22,326 bases of DNA from the NCBI GenBank assembly GCA_019239785.1, contig JAFAZM010000199.1, forward strand, positions 1-22,326. The letters run 5' to 3'. The notes beneath the pieces were generated by a model. The model was given only the letters and a program-made list of their open reading frames with translations. It was not told the origin of the DNA and ran no database searches. Position numbers and translations under genes: made by a program. The number at the start of each line of letters is the position of its first letter. Position 1 is the first letter of the stretch. Below are positions 9,010 through 17,653 of this stretch, piece by piece. The DNA comes from Sphingomonadaceae bacterium. GTDB taxonomy: Bacteria; Pseudomonadota; Alphaproteobacteria; Sphingomonadales; Sphingomonadaceae.

Positions 9010-9026
9010 GCACGTTTCGAACGTGC
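9010..9026 (-). other. Perfect 7-bp inverted repeat between CHAT and tamA genes
   Basis: GCACGTT-TCG-AACGTGC has a 7-bp stem and 3-base loop and sits in the 62-bp gap between the CHAT stop and the tamA start. There is no T-run after it on the - strand, so it is not a standard intrinsic terminator. It could be an mRNA hairpin that tunes tamAB expression, or a dimeric regulator's operator. Its function is unknown. Confidence 0.4.
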
Positions 9027-9041
9027 GACCGCGCTTAAGGT

Positions 9042-12000
9042 TCAATGAGCCGACGCCGTCTCCGCCGCAATCGGGCGGAGCACCGGCGCGGCGCCGTCGC
9101 CGATCAATGCGAAGCCGGCCCAGTAGAAAGGATGGGAGGTGCGCGGATCGTCCATCAAGCTCCGTTCGGCGCGGCGAAGCGCCCCGGCCGTGCTCGTCCC
9201 CGGCGGCGCGCTGAACAGGCCGACATTGAGCCTTTGCGTCGCGTCGAAATCGTCGGGAAGCGGCCAGTGGCTGGCGACCACCATCCGTCCGCCGGCGCCG
9301 ACAAAGGCGCGGACCAGGCCGTCGAGCGCGAACTCGCCGCCGCCGACGCCGGCCTCGGCGCTCGCCTCCGCGCTGCCGCCGCCGGCCGTGTCGCAGGCGG
9401 AGAGGATGATCAGGTCGGCGTCGAGCCGCAGGTCGAAAATCTCCGCGAAGGAGAGCAGTCCATCCGAGCCGGCGCCGCCGAAGCTGGTCAGCAGCGCGGG
9501 GCGGGACGGGCATTGCGGGCGGGGCGGGATCACCAGCCCGTGGGTGGCGAAATGGAGGATCCGGTGATCGGCGAGGTCGCGCCGGGCGAGGATCGCACTG
9601 TCGCTGAACGCGGCGCCGGTCACGATCTCCGCCTGGCCTGGACGGCCGCCCGAGGCGGCGCGGCCGGCGGAGACCAATTCCGCCGCCGAGATCGGCCGGT
9701 TCCAGGCCGCCGCCGGCCAGGAGCAATCGGCATTGCCGGGGGCCGAGCGGACCGCGCCAGGCGGCAGCGCGGCGCCGACCGGCTGGTTCTGGCCGAACCC
9801 GAGATAGGCGGCGCGGGCCCGGCTCGGCGGCGCCTGGCGGACATCGCGGAAGGCGCGCGCGGAGACCGAGGTCGAGACGTCGCGGTCGCGGCCGAGCCAT
9901 TGCACGCCGGTGAAATCGAAGCCGTCGTCGCCGGGCCGCGCGGCGCGCGATTTGTAGGCGTCGATCCCCGCATGATCCATGACCAGCAGGTTCGGCGGCA
10001 GCCGCATCATCGCCCCGTCCGGCTCGAAGATCAGATGGGTCACGCCAGCCATGTCGCCGGAGACCGGGCCGAACAGTGCCTGATAGAGACCGTAGGCGAG
10101 CTCGAGATCGAACGGATAGGTGATCTGCTCGCCGCCGCGGATGATCGAGATCGTCCGCCGCAGCGCATCGACGCGCCGGTCGAGCTCGGCCGCGCCGACG
10201 CCGAGCCGGAAGGCGCGCGCGCCGGCGGCGGTGGCGAAGATCGCATAGGCGCGGTCGCCGACGACCAGCATCTTGTAATAGGCTTCGCCGGAGCGGAGCA
10301 GGTGCTGGAGATCGGCGAGGGTCAAGGCGCCGTTCGAGACGACGCGGTACCGCGGATAGTTTGCGAGCCGCGCCTGGGTCGCGATCTGGTCCTGCTGCCA
10401 TTGGGCGAGCGAGGCCTGCAGCGCCGCCGCGCGGGCCTGGACGGCCGCGCTCTGGGGCCCCGCCTGCAGCCGCGACAGCTCTACGCGGGCGCGCTCGATG
10501 TCGCGGGTGAGATCGACCGACTGGCGGAACAGGGCCGCCGCCGCGTCGCTGCCGCCGGACAGCTCGCGGGCGAGGATCGCCTGGGTCTGGGCGACGCCGG
10601 GGCGAACGAGCACCTGGCTCGCCGCGAACAGGTCCGCCACCGCCTGCGGATCGTCGCCGCGGCCGGCGAGCGTCTCGAAATAGGGGCCGAGCAGCAGGCG
10701 CAGGCCCGGCGAGGCGTCGCCGCGGTCGGAGATCGAGGCGACGATCGCATGGTAGAGCGCCAGCGCATCCGCGGTCCGGCCGGCCCGCACGTAGAAGCCG
10801 GCGAGCCGGCCCTGCGCGCTGAGCAGGGCGGCCGAGCCCGGATAGTCGCTTTCGAGCAAGGCGATCGCGGCGCGGTGCAGCCGTTCCGCCTCGGCGGCGT
10901 CGCCGCGCGCCTCGGCGATCCCGGCGAGCTCGCCCAAGATCTGCGCGCGCAGCCAGATGGTCGCGGCGATGCGGCCGCCGCGGATCGCGACCAGTTCGTC
11001 CATCGCGCGGCCGAACGGCGCCGCGGCGTCGGCGTCGCGATGCTGCAGGCGCAGGATCGTGCCGCGCAGCTGCAGCGCCTGGCCGTCGAGGATCTGCGCC
11101 TTGTCGGCCTGGGTCAGCCCCTCCTGTCCGCGCAGCCGGCTGGCGCCCGGCGATTCCGCGCTGAGCCGGCCCGAGGTTGGCGGATCGATGACCAGGTTGC
11201 GCAGCGCATCGTCGGCGGCGATCGGCGGCACCGGCCGGTTCAGCTGCGCCAGCGCCGCGTCCGGCAGGCCCTGGTTGAGGAGGTGCATCGCCTGGTAGTT
11301 GCGCAGCCGCCGCGCGGTCACCGGATCGGCACCGGCCAAAGGCGCGGCGCGGGCGAACAATGTCTCGGCCTCGGCGAAGCGGCCGAGGTCGGACTTCTGC
11401 ATCGCCTCGTTGAGCAGGGCCTCGGCCGGGTTGACCGCGGCATCGCCGCGCTCGGTCAGGGTCGCGAAATATTCGGCCGCCTCGGCGAAGCTGCCCGCAT
11501 TGTTGCGCCGATAGGCTTCGGCGAGCGCGCGCTGCGGATCGTGCGTGCCGGCCTGGATGCGGGCGAAGGCGGCGGGATCGCCGGCGCCGGTGGTCGCGAT
11601 GGAGACCTCGCCGGGCAGCTCGCGGTCGGCGATCACGCTGCGCAAGGCCAGCCGCAGCGCGCTGTCGTAACCGGCAAAGCCTTCGGCGACGTAGAGCGTG
11701 CCGCCGGCCGGCCGGAGATAGACCCGCCAGCCAATGTCCGCGCTCGACAGCCGGCAGTCGAGCGTCTCCAGTCGGCCGAGCCCTTCGACCGCGGCCGCCT
11801 CGCCCGGGCGGCAGGCCATGCGTGCATTGCGGAGCGTCGCGAGCCGGCCGGCGGGATCGCCGCCCCGCGCCCGCAGCGCGTAGACGGTGCCGACCGGCAT
11901 TGCGGCGTCGCGGCAGACGATCGACCAGCCGCGATCGAACATGTCGATGAGGGCGACATTCGTGGTCAGCGATTCGCCGGTGCAGAGCGTGCCGCCGCCG

Positions 12001-12122
12001 CTGCCGATCCGGAAACTGTCGCGGATCGAGAGCGGCTGCGCCGCGGCCGGCGCGGCGAGGCCGGCCGCGAGCAGCAAAGCGGCGAGGAAGCCGGCGCGCC
12101 TCACGGCTGGGTGCCGGGGCAT
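9042..12122 (-). CDS. Exported TPR and CHAT-domain (caspase-like) protein
   Basis: CHAT domains are clan CD cysteine peptidases related to caspases and separase. The 1026-residue product begins with a clear signal peptide (about 1-29, ending LAAPAAAQ). A short N-terminal domain follows with four cysteines (in TLCTG, IVCRD, MACRPG and LDCRLSS), which suits disulfides outside the cytoplasm. A long alpha-helical TPR-like region runs from about 180 to 640 (Ala-rich repeats such as NNAGSFAEAAEYFATLTERG). The C-terminal CHAT domain has both catalytic residues: His861 in ILHFATHGLV and Cys910 in LIILSACDTAGG. The ATG at 12122 has AGGA 6 bases upstream and overlaps tpsA by 22 bp; a GTG at 12104 forming GTGA with the tpsA stop also gives a good signal peptide. 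Co-transcription with tpsBA suggests, but does not show, that TpsA is a substrate. Confidence 0.9.
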   Translation of the reverse strand: MPRHPAVRRAGFLAALLLAAGLAAPAAAQPLSIRDSFRIGSGGGTLCTGESLTTNVALIDMFDRGWSIVCRDAAMPVGTVYALRARGGDPAGRLATLRNARMACRPGEAAAVEGLGRLETLDCRLSSADIGWRVYLRPAGGTLYVAEGFAGYDSALRLALRSVIADRELPGEVSIATTGAGDPAAFARIQAGTHDPQRALAEAYRRNNAGSFAEAAEYFATLTERGDAAVNPAEALLNEAMQKSDLGRFAEAETLFARAAPLAGADPVTARRLRNYQAMHLLNQGLPDAALAQLNRPVPPIAADDALRNLVIDPPTSGRLSAESPGASRLRGQEGLTQADKAQILDGQALQLRGTILRLQHRDADAAAPFGRAMDELVAIRGGRIAATIWLRAQILGELAGIAEARGDAAEAERLHRAAIALLESDYPGSAALLSAQGRLAGFYVRAGRTADALALYHAIVASISDRGDASPGLRLLLGPYFETLAGRGDDPQAVADLFAASQVLVRPGVAQTQAILARELSGGSDAAAALFRQSVDLTRDIERARVELSRLQAGPQSAAVQARAAALQASLAQWQQDQIATQARLANYPRYRVVSNGALTLADLQHLLRSGEAYYKMLVVGDRAYAIFATAAGARAFRLGVGAAELDRRVDALRRTISIIRGGEQITYPFDLELAYGLYQALFGPVSGDMAGVTHLIFEPDGAMMRLPPNLLVMDHAGIDAYKSRAARPGDDGFDFTGVQWLGRDRDVSTSVSARAFRDVRQAPPSRARAAYLGFGQNQPVGAALPPGAVRSAPGNADCSWPAAAWNRPISAAELVSAGRAASGGRPGQAEIVTGAAFSDSAILARRDLADHRILHFATHGLVIPPRPQCPSRPALLTSFGGAGSDGLLSFAEIFDLRLDADLIILSACDTAGGGSAEASAEAGVGGGEFALDGLVRAFVGAGGRMVVASHWPLPDDFDATQRLNVGLFSAPPGTSTAGALRRAERSLMDDPRTSHPFYWAGFALIGDGAAPVLRPIAAETASAH

Positions 12123-15100
12123 TGCCGGTCCTGCCGCGGATCGCAGGGCGGCGTCCAGATGGAGGATTCGCCGCCGCTCGTCACCGGCTCCTCGATCAAC
12201 GGCTCGGTCGCGAAGCTCGCGTCGACCGGGTCGGTGTCGGGTGCGGTGAGCGGCACCGGCACGAACGGGCCGACGATCGGATCGCGGCCCGGCACCGGCT
12301 GCGCGCCGCCGCATTGGCGGGTGACGATGATGCAGGTGTTGAACGCGGCCTTGGAGGTGAAGGTGGCCGAGCTCACCGGACCGTTCGGGTTGAACTGCAC
12401 CTCGCGGAAGAAGAGGCTGTTGGTCGTGAAGCTGCCGTCCGGGTTGATCCTATTGCCGAACGCATAGGTGTCGAGCGGGACATTGCCGGTCGGGACGACG
12501 GTGAGCGTGCCCTGGACCACCGTGATGCCGGCGAAGCGGGCGCGCGTGCCGCTGTTCTGGACAAGCAGGGTGTTGCCGGCGCGGAGCGTCACCTCGGCGC
12601 CTTCGATATAGCCGCGCGGCTGGTCCGCACCGTCATTGGCGAGCAGGGCCTGATCGCGGCCGGCGAAGGCGGGATCGGCGGTCAGCCGGTCGAGCAGGGC
12701 GCGGCTCGCCGACCAGATATTCGCCGCGCCGATGGTGAGGGTGCCGGCCGGGAAACCGGCCGCGTCGCGCACCCGGACGCTGCCGGTCGGATTCACGATC
12801 TGCACCCGCTCGCCGGCCTGGATCGAGATGCCGTTCGTGGCGCCGGCCCCGCTCAGCGCGAGGTTGCCGACGATCTCGGCGATGCCGGCGGTGGCGTTGC
12901 CGACATTGAGGTTGAGGCTGCCGACAAACCCGGTCGTGCCGGCGACGCTCAGCGGCAGGTCGCGGACGAGCAGATCGGGCGGGCGGCTGACGCCGCTGCC
13001 GGTGACCGGGACGACGAGGTCGAGCGCCGCCGTCGAGATGCGGCCCGCCTCGGCGGCGGTCAGCGTATAGCCCGGGCCCTGCGTCGTGCCGCCAAGCACG
13101 ACCTGGCTGGGCAGGGTCGCGCCGGGCGCGGGCAGCACCTGCAGCGTGACGCGGGCGGTTCCCGTTCCGCCGATGCCGCCGGTGAGATCGATGTCCGCCG
13201 AGGCGAGCTGGATCGTCCCGCCGAGCATCCGCCCGGCCACGGTCGCGAGATCGCCGGCGCGCACATTGGTGGCGCCGCTGGAGCGGGTGACCGCGCCGTT
13301 GTTCAGGGTGAAATCGTCGGCGGCGGTCACGGTGAGGCTGGCGACGTCGATCGTGACCGCATTGGCCGACGGGCTGGAATTGCTGACGATCACATCGTCG
13401 CCGGCGCTGAGCTGGACTGCGCCGCCGTTGAGCTGGCCGGTGCCGCCGGCGTTGACCTGGATGCTGCCGGCGCTGCTCAACGCGGCCGTCCCCGAGAAGC
13501 CGATCGTGCCGCCGAACGCGTTGACGCTCGACGCGGCGGGAAGCACCGTCCCGCCGCCCGCAGCCAGCGTGGCGTTGGTTGCGGCGACGCTGCTGCCGGC
13601 ATTGGCCGACACCCGCCAGCGCCCGGCGGTGCTGCCCGCGACCCCGCCGGTCGCATTGGCGCTGCCATCGATGGTCCCCGCCTGGAGCCGGCCGCCATTG
13701 CCGCCGCTGTCGGGCGACGCACTCAGCACGAGCAGGCCGCCGAGGGCCTGGCCGTTGGTGCCCGGCGTGGTGGTGCCACCGCCTTCGCCGGCGCCGATCG
13801 TGCCGGCGCCGGCGATCCCATCGGCGCGCAGGCTGGCGACGCCGGTCACGATGGTCTGCGAACCGACCGCCTGCAATTGCGCCGTGCCGCCGGTGCCGTT
13901 GCCGCCGGTCCCACCGGTCCCGCCGCGGCTCACGGCCGAAAGGCCGAGGCTGGCAAAGGTGGCGCTGCCGGCCGGGCAGCCGCCGGGCGTGCCGCACGGC
14001 GAGACCGCCTGGGTCGTCCCGGCCGTCACCGTGCCGCCGAAGCCGTCGCCGCCCCGGCCTGAGAGCGCCTGCGTCGGCGCGGCGCCGGCATTGCCGCCGG
14101 TCCCCGCAGCGCTTGCCGAAGCGGCTCCGAACGCGATCGTCCCCCCTGCGGCTTCCGCGATCAGGCCGACGGCGCCGCCCCTGCCGTCGCCGCCCCGCCC
14201 CGCCGGCAGGGCGCCGGCGGCGCTGCCGTTGCCGCCGGTGCCGGTCGCGGCGACGATGACCGCGCCGCCGCTGATCCGGGAGGGCGCGCTCGAGGTGCGG
14301 GCGGTGACCAGGACGCTGCCGCCATTGCCGTCGCCGCCGCGGCCGTTGCTCGCCGCGCCCCCGGTGCCCGAAGCCGTAAGGCCGGCGTTGTCGGCGAGGT
14401 CGACGTCGCCGGCGGCCGCCTCGACGACGACCTGTCCGCCAGTGCCAGTCCCGCCAGCAAGCCCGGCGCCGCCGCTGCCGTCAGCGCGGATCAGGCTGGC
14501 GGTGCCGAGATCGACCGAGGTGCGGTCGGCGCCGATCGAGACGGTGCCGCCCTGCCCAGCTGCGCCGGGAGACGCCGCGGCGGCCGCGCCGCCGCTGCCG
14601 TTGGCGGCGAGGCTGGTCGCGCCGTCGACCCGGATCGGCGCCTGCGAGGCGAGGATTTCGACGCGGCCGCCGGTCCCCGTTCCGGCGGAGGCGGGGATGC
14701 CGTTCACGATGCCGGCGCCGCCATTGCCGCCGCTGCCGTTCGCGCTCGCGGAAAGCGCGCCGAGATGGATGCCGGGCCGCGCTCCTGCGACCACCGCGTC
14801 GTTCTGCGTATGGATCAGGACGCTGCCGCCCTGCCCGGCGCCGGCGGTGCCCGTCTGCGAGGCGCCGCCGATGCCGTCCGCGCTTGCGCTCAGCGAGGCG
14901 AGATCGATGCTGCCGGTATCGGCATTGGCGTAGACCGTCGCCTGGCCGCCGGTGCCGGTGCCGCCGGCGCCGCCGCTCGCGCTTGCGCCGCCGATGCCGG
15001 CGACCATGGCCGTGACCGCGCCGCCGAGAATCCGCGAAGGGCCGCTGCTGCTCTGGAAGGCGGCGATCTGCAGGCCGCCGCCGCGGCCATTGCCGCCATT

Positions 15101-17653
15101 GCCCGCGCGCCCGGCCCCGCCGATGCCGGTCGCCGAGGCAGCGGCGCTGCCGCCGAGAGCGAGGTCGCCGCCATTGCTTTCGAGATCGAGCTCGCCGCCG
15201 ATGCCGTCACCGCCGGCCGCGCCGTCGCCGCCGCGCCCGTTCGCCTGCAGCAAGGTCCCGGTGCCGAGATCGACGCTGGTCCGGTCGGTCGCGATGGCGA
15301 TGCCCCCACCGCGGCCGGCGCCGCCCGCGGACGTGCCGGACGGCCCGGCGCCGCCGGTGCCGTTCGCCGCCAGGCTGGTCGCGCCGGCGATGCGGACCGG
15401 AGCCTGCGAGGCGAAGATGTTGACGGCGCCGCCGGTGCCATTGCCCGCGACCGCGGCAGGCGCGTTCAGGTCCGAGGGCCCGGCCGCGCCGCCGGTGCCG
15501 TTCGCCGTCGCCGACAGCGCGCCGATCCGGATGCCGGGCCGGGCGCCGGCGACCGTTGCGGGCGAAGAGGTGGAGATGACGACGTCGCCGCCGCGGCCGT
15601 CGCCGGCGGTACCGCCGAAGGCATAGCCGCCGGTGCCGTCGGCATGGCCGTCCAGCGACGCGATGTCGATCGCGCCGGTATCCGCATCGGCGAAGACATT
15701 GAGCTCGCCGCCGGTGCCGGCGCCGCCATTGCCGCCGCCGTTCGCCGCGCCGCCGATGCCGTCGAGGGCGACCGAGGCAGCGCCGGAAATCTGCACCGGC
15801 CCGCTATAGGATTGGATCGCGAGCTCGCCGCCGAGCCCGTTGCCGCCGCCCTGGCCGGCGCCGCCCCTGCCGACCGCCGAAACCGTGACGGCGCCGCCGA
15901 GGCTCACACTGCCGGACTGCGTCCGGATCAGGACGTCGTCGCCCTGGCCGCGGCCGCCCGCGGTCAGGATGCTCTGCCCGCCGGTGCCGTTCGAGGTCAG
16001 GCTGGTCGCGCCGCTGACCGCGACCGAGCCGCCCGCCGCCGCGATCACGCTGACGTCGCCGCCCTGGCCGATCGCGCCGTCGACGAGCTGCTGGACGGCA
16101 TTGTAGCCGGAGGTGAAGCCGCCGATCCCGCTGGCATCCGCGCTGAGATTGCCGCCGATCGAGACGGTGCCGCCGTTCGTGCCTTCGACCAATGCGTCGC
16201 CGCCATAGCCGTTGCCGCCGGCGCCGATATAGTCGCCGACCGCGGCATTGCCGCCGACGCCCCGCGCCAGGACGGCGGCATCGCCGCTGATCGCGATGCT
16301 GCCGCCGTCGGCGTAGATCCGCGCGTCGCCGCCGGTGCCGTTGCCGGCGTCGCCGGTCTTGGGCGGCGAGAAGCCGGTGCCGGTCGCATCGACCAGGGCA
16401 TTGCCGCTGATCGTGATGCTGCCGCCGCCGCTGGCGATGATGCCGGCGCTGCCGCCGGGCGAGACCAGGCTGACGTTGCGGTCCATCGTCACCGTCTCGC
16501 CGCTGAGACCGCGCAGGACTGCCGACTGGCCGCCGACGAGGGTGACGTCCTGCGTCGCGTGCAGCGTCCCGCCATTGCCGCTCGCGGTTGCGTTCGTCAC
16601 CGCATAGCCGGTGAGGCGGGAGGTGATCGAGCCGCCCCGGATCGTCAGGTTCGCCTGCTGGCCGGGATTGACCGGCGCGCCCGCATCGACGCTGCCGCCG
16701 ACGATATTGTAGCCGGCCGAGAGGACGATCTGGCCATTCTCGACGCTCGCATTCACCGCATCGTCGAAGCCGATATTGCCGCCGAGCACCGCCGTGATCG
16801 CGGTGTTGCGCGGCACCGCGACCATGTAGATGCGGTGGATGTCGGCGGCGTCGATGCTGGCCGGGCCGCCGGTCGTGCCGCTGTGCGTGATCGGGGTGAT
16901 GGAGTCGGTGCCGACCGGCACGATGATGTCGAACAGCCCGTCATTGGCGCGCAGCTCGACCTGGTTGCCGGCGACGAAAGCGGCGGCGCCGTTCACCCTG
17001 ATGCTGCCCGCATGGTCGATCGAGGGCGCCACCAAAGCGATGTAGGAATTGGCGCCTGGCGCGTTGATCCGCGCGCCCGCTTCGGTGACGACCGCGCCGC
17101 GCGCTGCCGCAAGGCCTGAGGAGAAGGTGAAGCCGCGCGTCGCGGAATCGTAGAAATTGCCGTTGGCGTCGACGTTCACGTCGAGCGTGGTGAGGACGAG
17201 GCTGCCGACGTCGAACACCGCATTGGCGCCGACGATGATCCCGCCAGGCGTCGCGAAGAGCAGGGTGCCGCCGGGCGTCGTGTTGCCCCCGGAGACGAGC
17301 TGACTGACCACATGTCCGTCGAAGCGGACCGGCACGGTGACGAGGATGCGGTTGAGCGCGACGAAATTGGGAATGTCGGTGCCGTTCTGGAAGGTCGCGA
17401 CATGGCCGCCCGGCAGGAAGACGAAGGGATTGGTCGGGCTGATGTTCGACCAGTCGATCACCGCGGTCCGGCTGTTGAGGGTGATCGTCTCCACGCCGGG
17501 CGTCGCACGATCATAAGCGACGCTGCCGAAGATCGTCGTCGGATTGGCGTCGAAGGCCTGCGCCTGCGCCGCGCCCGACCAGCCCGCCAGCGCGCAGGCG
17601 GCGCAGCCGAGCAGCAGCGAGGGACGCAGGCGGCGCGGGAGCGGAGCGTTCAT
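12101..17653 (-). CDS. Two-partner secretion exoprotein TpsA (filamentous hemagglutinin-like)
   Basis: This is a large secreted or surface beta-helix protein exported through TpsB. The 1850-residue product has a signal peptide (about 1-32, ending GAAQAQ). An N-terminal TPS secretion domain (about 33-300) contains TPGGIIVGANAVFDVGSL at 135, matching the usual NPNGI region with a changed first half. A long glycine-rich array of GxGG-spaced strands (about 390-1300) includes a tandem duplication of about 254 residues. A non-repetitive beta-rich region and a proline-rich tail with two cysteine pairs (1774/1781 and 1837/1845) follow. I chose ATG 17653 because GGAGG lies 5 bases upstream and the ATG overlaps the tpsB stop as ATGA; the upstream in-frame ATGs at 17671 and 17665 lack this. 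Likely roles are adhesion, biofilm formation or contact with other cells. No toxin domain is recognisable at the C terminus. Confidence 0.9.
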   Translation of the reverse strand: MNAPLPRRLRPSLLLGCAACALAGWSGAAQAQAFDANPTTIFGSVAYDRATPGVETITLNSRTAVIDWSNISPTNPFVFLPGGHVATFQNGTDIPNFVALNRILVTVPVRFDGHVVSQLVSGGNTTPGGTLLFATPGGIIVGANAVFDVGSLVLTTLDVNVDANGNFYDSATRGFTFSSGLAAARGAVVTEAGARINAPGANSYIALVAPSIDHAGSIRVNGAAAFVAGNQVELRANDGLFDIIVPVGTDSITPITHSGTTGGPASIDAADIHRIYMVAVPRNTAITAVLGGNIGFDDAVNASVENGQIVLSAGYNIVGGSVDAGAPVNPGQQANLTIRGGSITSRLTGYAVTNATASGNGGTLHATQDVTLVGGQSAVLRGLSGETVTMDRNVSLVSPGGSAGIIASGGGSITISGNALVDATGTGFSPPKTGDAGNGTGGDARIYADGGSIAISGDAAVLARGVGGNAAVGDYIGAGGNGYGGDALVEGTNGGTVSIGGNLSADASGIGGFTSGYNAVQQLVDGAIGQGGDVSVIAAAGGSVAVSGATSLTSNGTGGQSILTAGGRGQGDDVLIRTQSGSVSLGGAVTVSAVGRGGAGQGGGNGLGGELAIQSYSGPVQISGAASVALDGIGGAANGGGNGGAGTGGELNVFADADTGAIDIASLDGHADGTGGYAFGGTAGDGRGGDVVISTSSPATVAGARPGIRIGALSATANGTGGAAGPSDLNAPAAVAGNGTGGAVNIFASQAPVRIAGATSLAANGTGGAGPSGTSAGGAGRGGGIAIATDRTSVDLGTGTLLQANGRGGDGAAGGDGIGGELDLESNGGDLALGGSAAASATGIGGAGRAGNGGNGRGGGLQIAAFQSSSGPSRILGGAVTAMVAGIGGASASGGAGGTGTGGQATVYANADTGSIDLASLSASADGIGGASQTGTAGAGQGGSVLIHTQNDAVVAGARPGIHLGALSASANGSGGNGGAGIVNGIPASAGTGTGGRVEILASQAPIRVDGATSLAANGSGGAAAAASPGAAGQGGTVSIGADRTSVDLGTASLIRADGSGGAGLAGGTGTGGQVVVEAAAGDVDLADNAGLTASGTGGAASNGRGGDGNGGSVLVTARTSSAPSRISGGAVIVAATGTGGNGSAAGALPAGRGGDGRGGAVGLIAEAAGGTIAFGAASASAAGTGGNAGAAPTQALSGRGGDGFGGTVTAGTTQAVSPCGTPGGCPAGSATFASLGLSAVSRGGTGGTGGNGTGGTAQLQAVGSQTIVTGVASLRADGIAGAGTIGAGEGGGTTTPGTNGQALGGLLVLSASPDSGGNGGRLQAGTIDGSANATGGVAGSTAGRWRVSANAGSSVAATNATLAAGGGTVLPAASSVNAFGGTIGFSGTAALSSAGSIQVNAGGTGQLNGGAVQLSAGDDVIVSNSSPSANAVTIDVASLTVTAADDFTLNNGAVTRSSGATNVRAGDLATVAGRMLGGTIQLASADIDLTGGIGGTGTARVTLQVLPAPGATLPSQVVLGGTTQGPGYTLTAAEAGRISTAALDLVVPVTGSGVSRPPDLLVRDLPLSVAGTTGFVGSLNLNVGNATAGIAEIVGNLALSGAGATNGISIQAGERVQIVNPTGSVRVRDAAGFPAGTLTIGAANIWSASRALLDRLTADPAFAGRDQALLANDGADQPRGYIEGAEVTLRAGNTLLVQNSGTRARFAGITVVQGTLTVVPTGNVPLDTYAFGNRINPDGSFTTNSLFFREVQFNPNGPVSSATFTSKAAFNTCIIVTRQCGGAQPVPGRDPIVGPFVPVPLTAPDTDPVDASFATEPLIEEPVTSGGESSIWTPPCDPRQDRQCPGTQP
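14201..14956 (-). repeat. TpsA internal tandem duplication, second copy
   Basis: This is the second copy of the unit, beginning GTGGQATVYANADTGSIDLA and continuing through AGARPGIHLGALSA, ASQAPIRVDGATSLAANG, DRTSVDLGTASLIRADG and APSRISGGAVIV. It is diverged from the first copy in the glycine-rich spacers but conserved at the landmark strands. The exact end is approximate. Confidence 0.75.
14957..15718 (-). repeat. TpsA internal tandem duplication, first copy
   Basis: This copy encodes the block beginning GTGGELNVFADADTGAIDIA and continuing through AGARPGIRIGALSA, ASQAPVRIAGATSLAANG, DRTSVDLGTGTLLQANG and GPSRILGGAVTA. The same landmarks recur in the same order in the next copy at an offset of 762 bp at the start and 756 bp near the end, so the unit is about 252-254 residues. 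Confidence 0.8.

Noticed and set aside
9045..12467. Long open frame of 1140 codons on the + strand opposite the CHAT gene
   Set aside because: It has the same shadow composition. The CHAT motifs, signal peptide and operon position are on the - strand.
12101..12600. C-terminal toxin domain with immunity gene (contact-dependent inhibition) in TpsA
   Set aside because: The tail has no VENN-type motif or recognisable nuclease domain, and the next gene is the CHAT protein rather than a small immunity protein.
14000..16600. Dense GCCGCC/GGTGCC repetitive DNA considered as a CRISPR array or satellite
   Set aside because: There are no fixed direct repeats with unique equal-length spacers. The pattern is codon-level repetition of glycine-rich protein sequence in a single open frame.
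13086..17119. Several long + strand frames (13086-14933, 14765-17119) opposite tpsA
   Set aside because: Their Pro/Arg/Ala repeats are the antisense reading of the GxGG codons of TpsA. None shows a signal peptide or domain.
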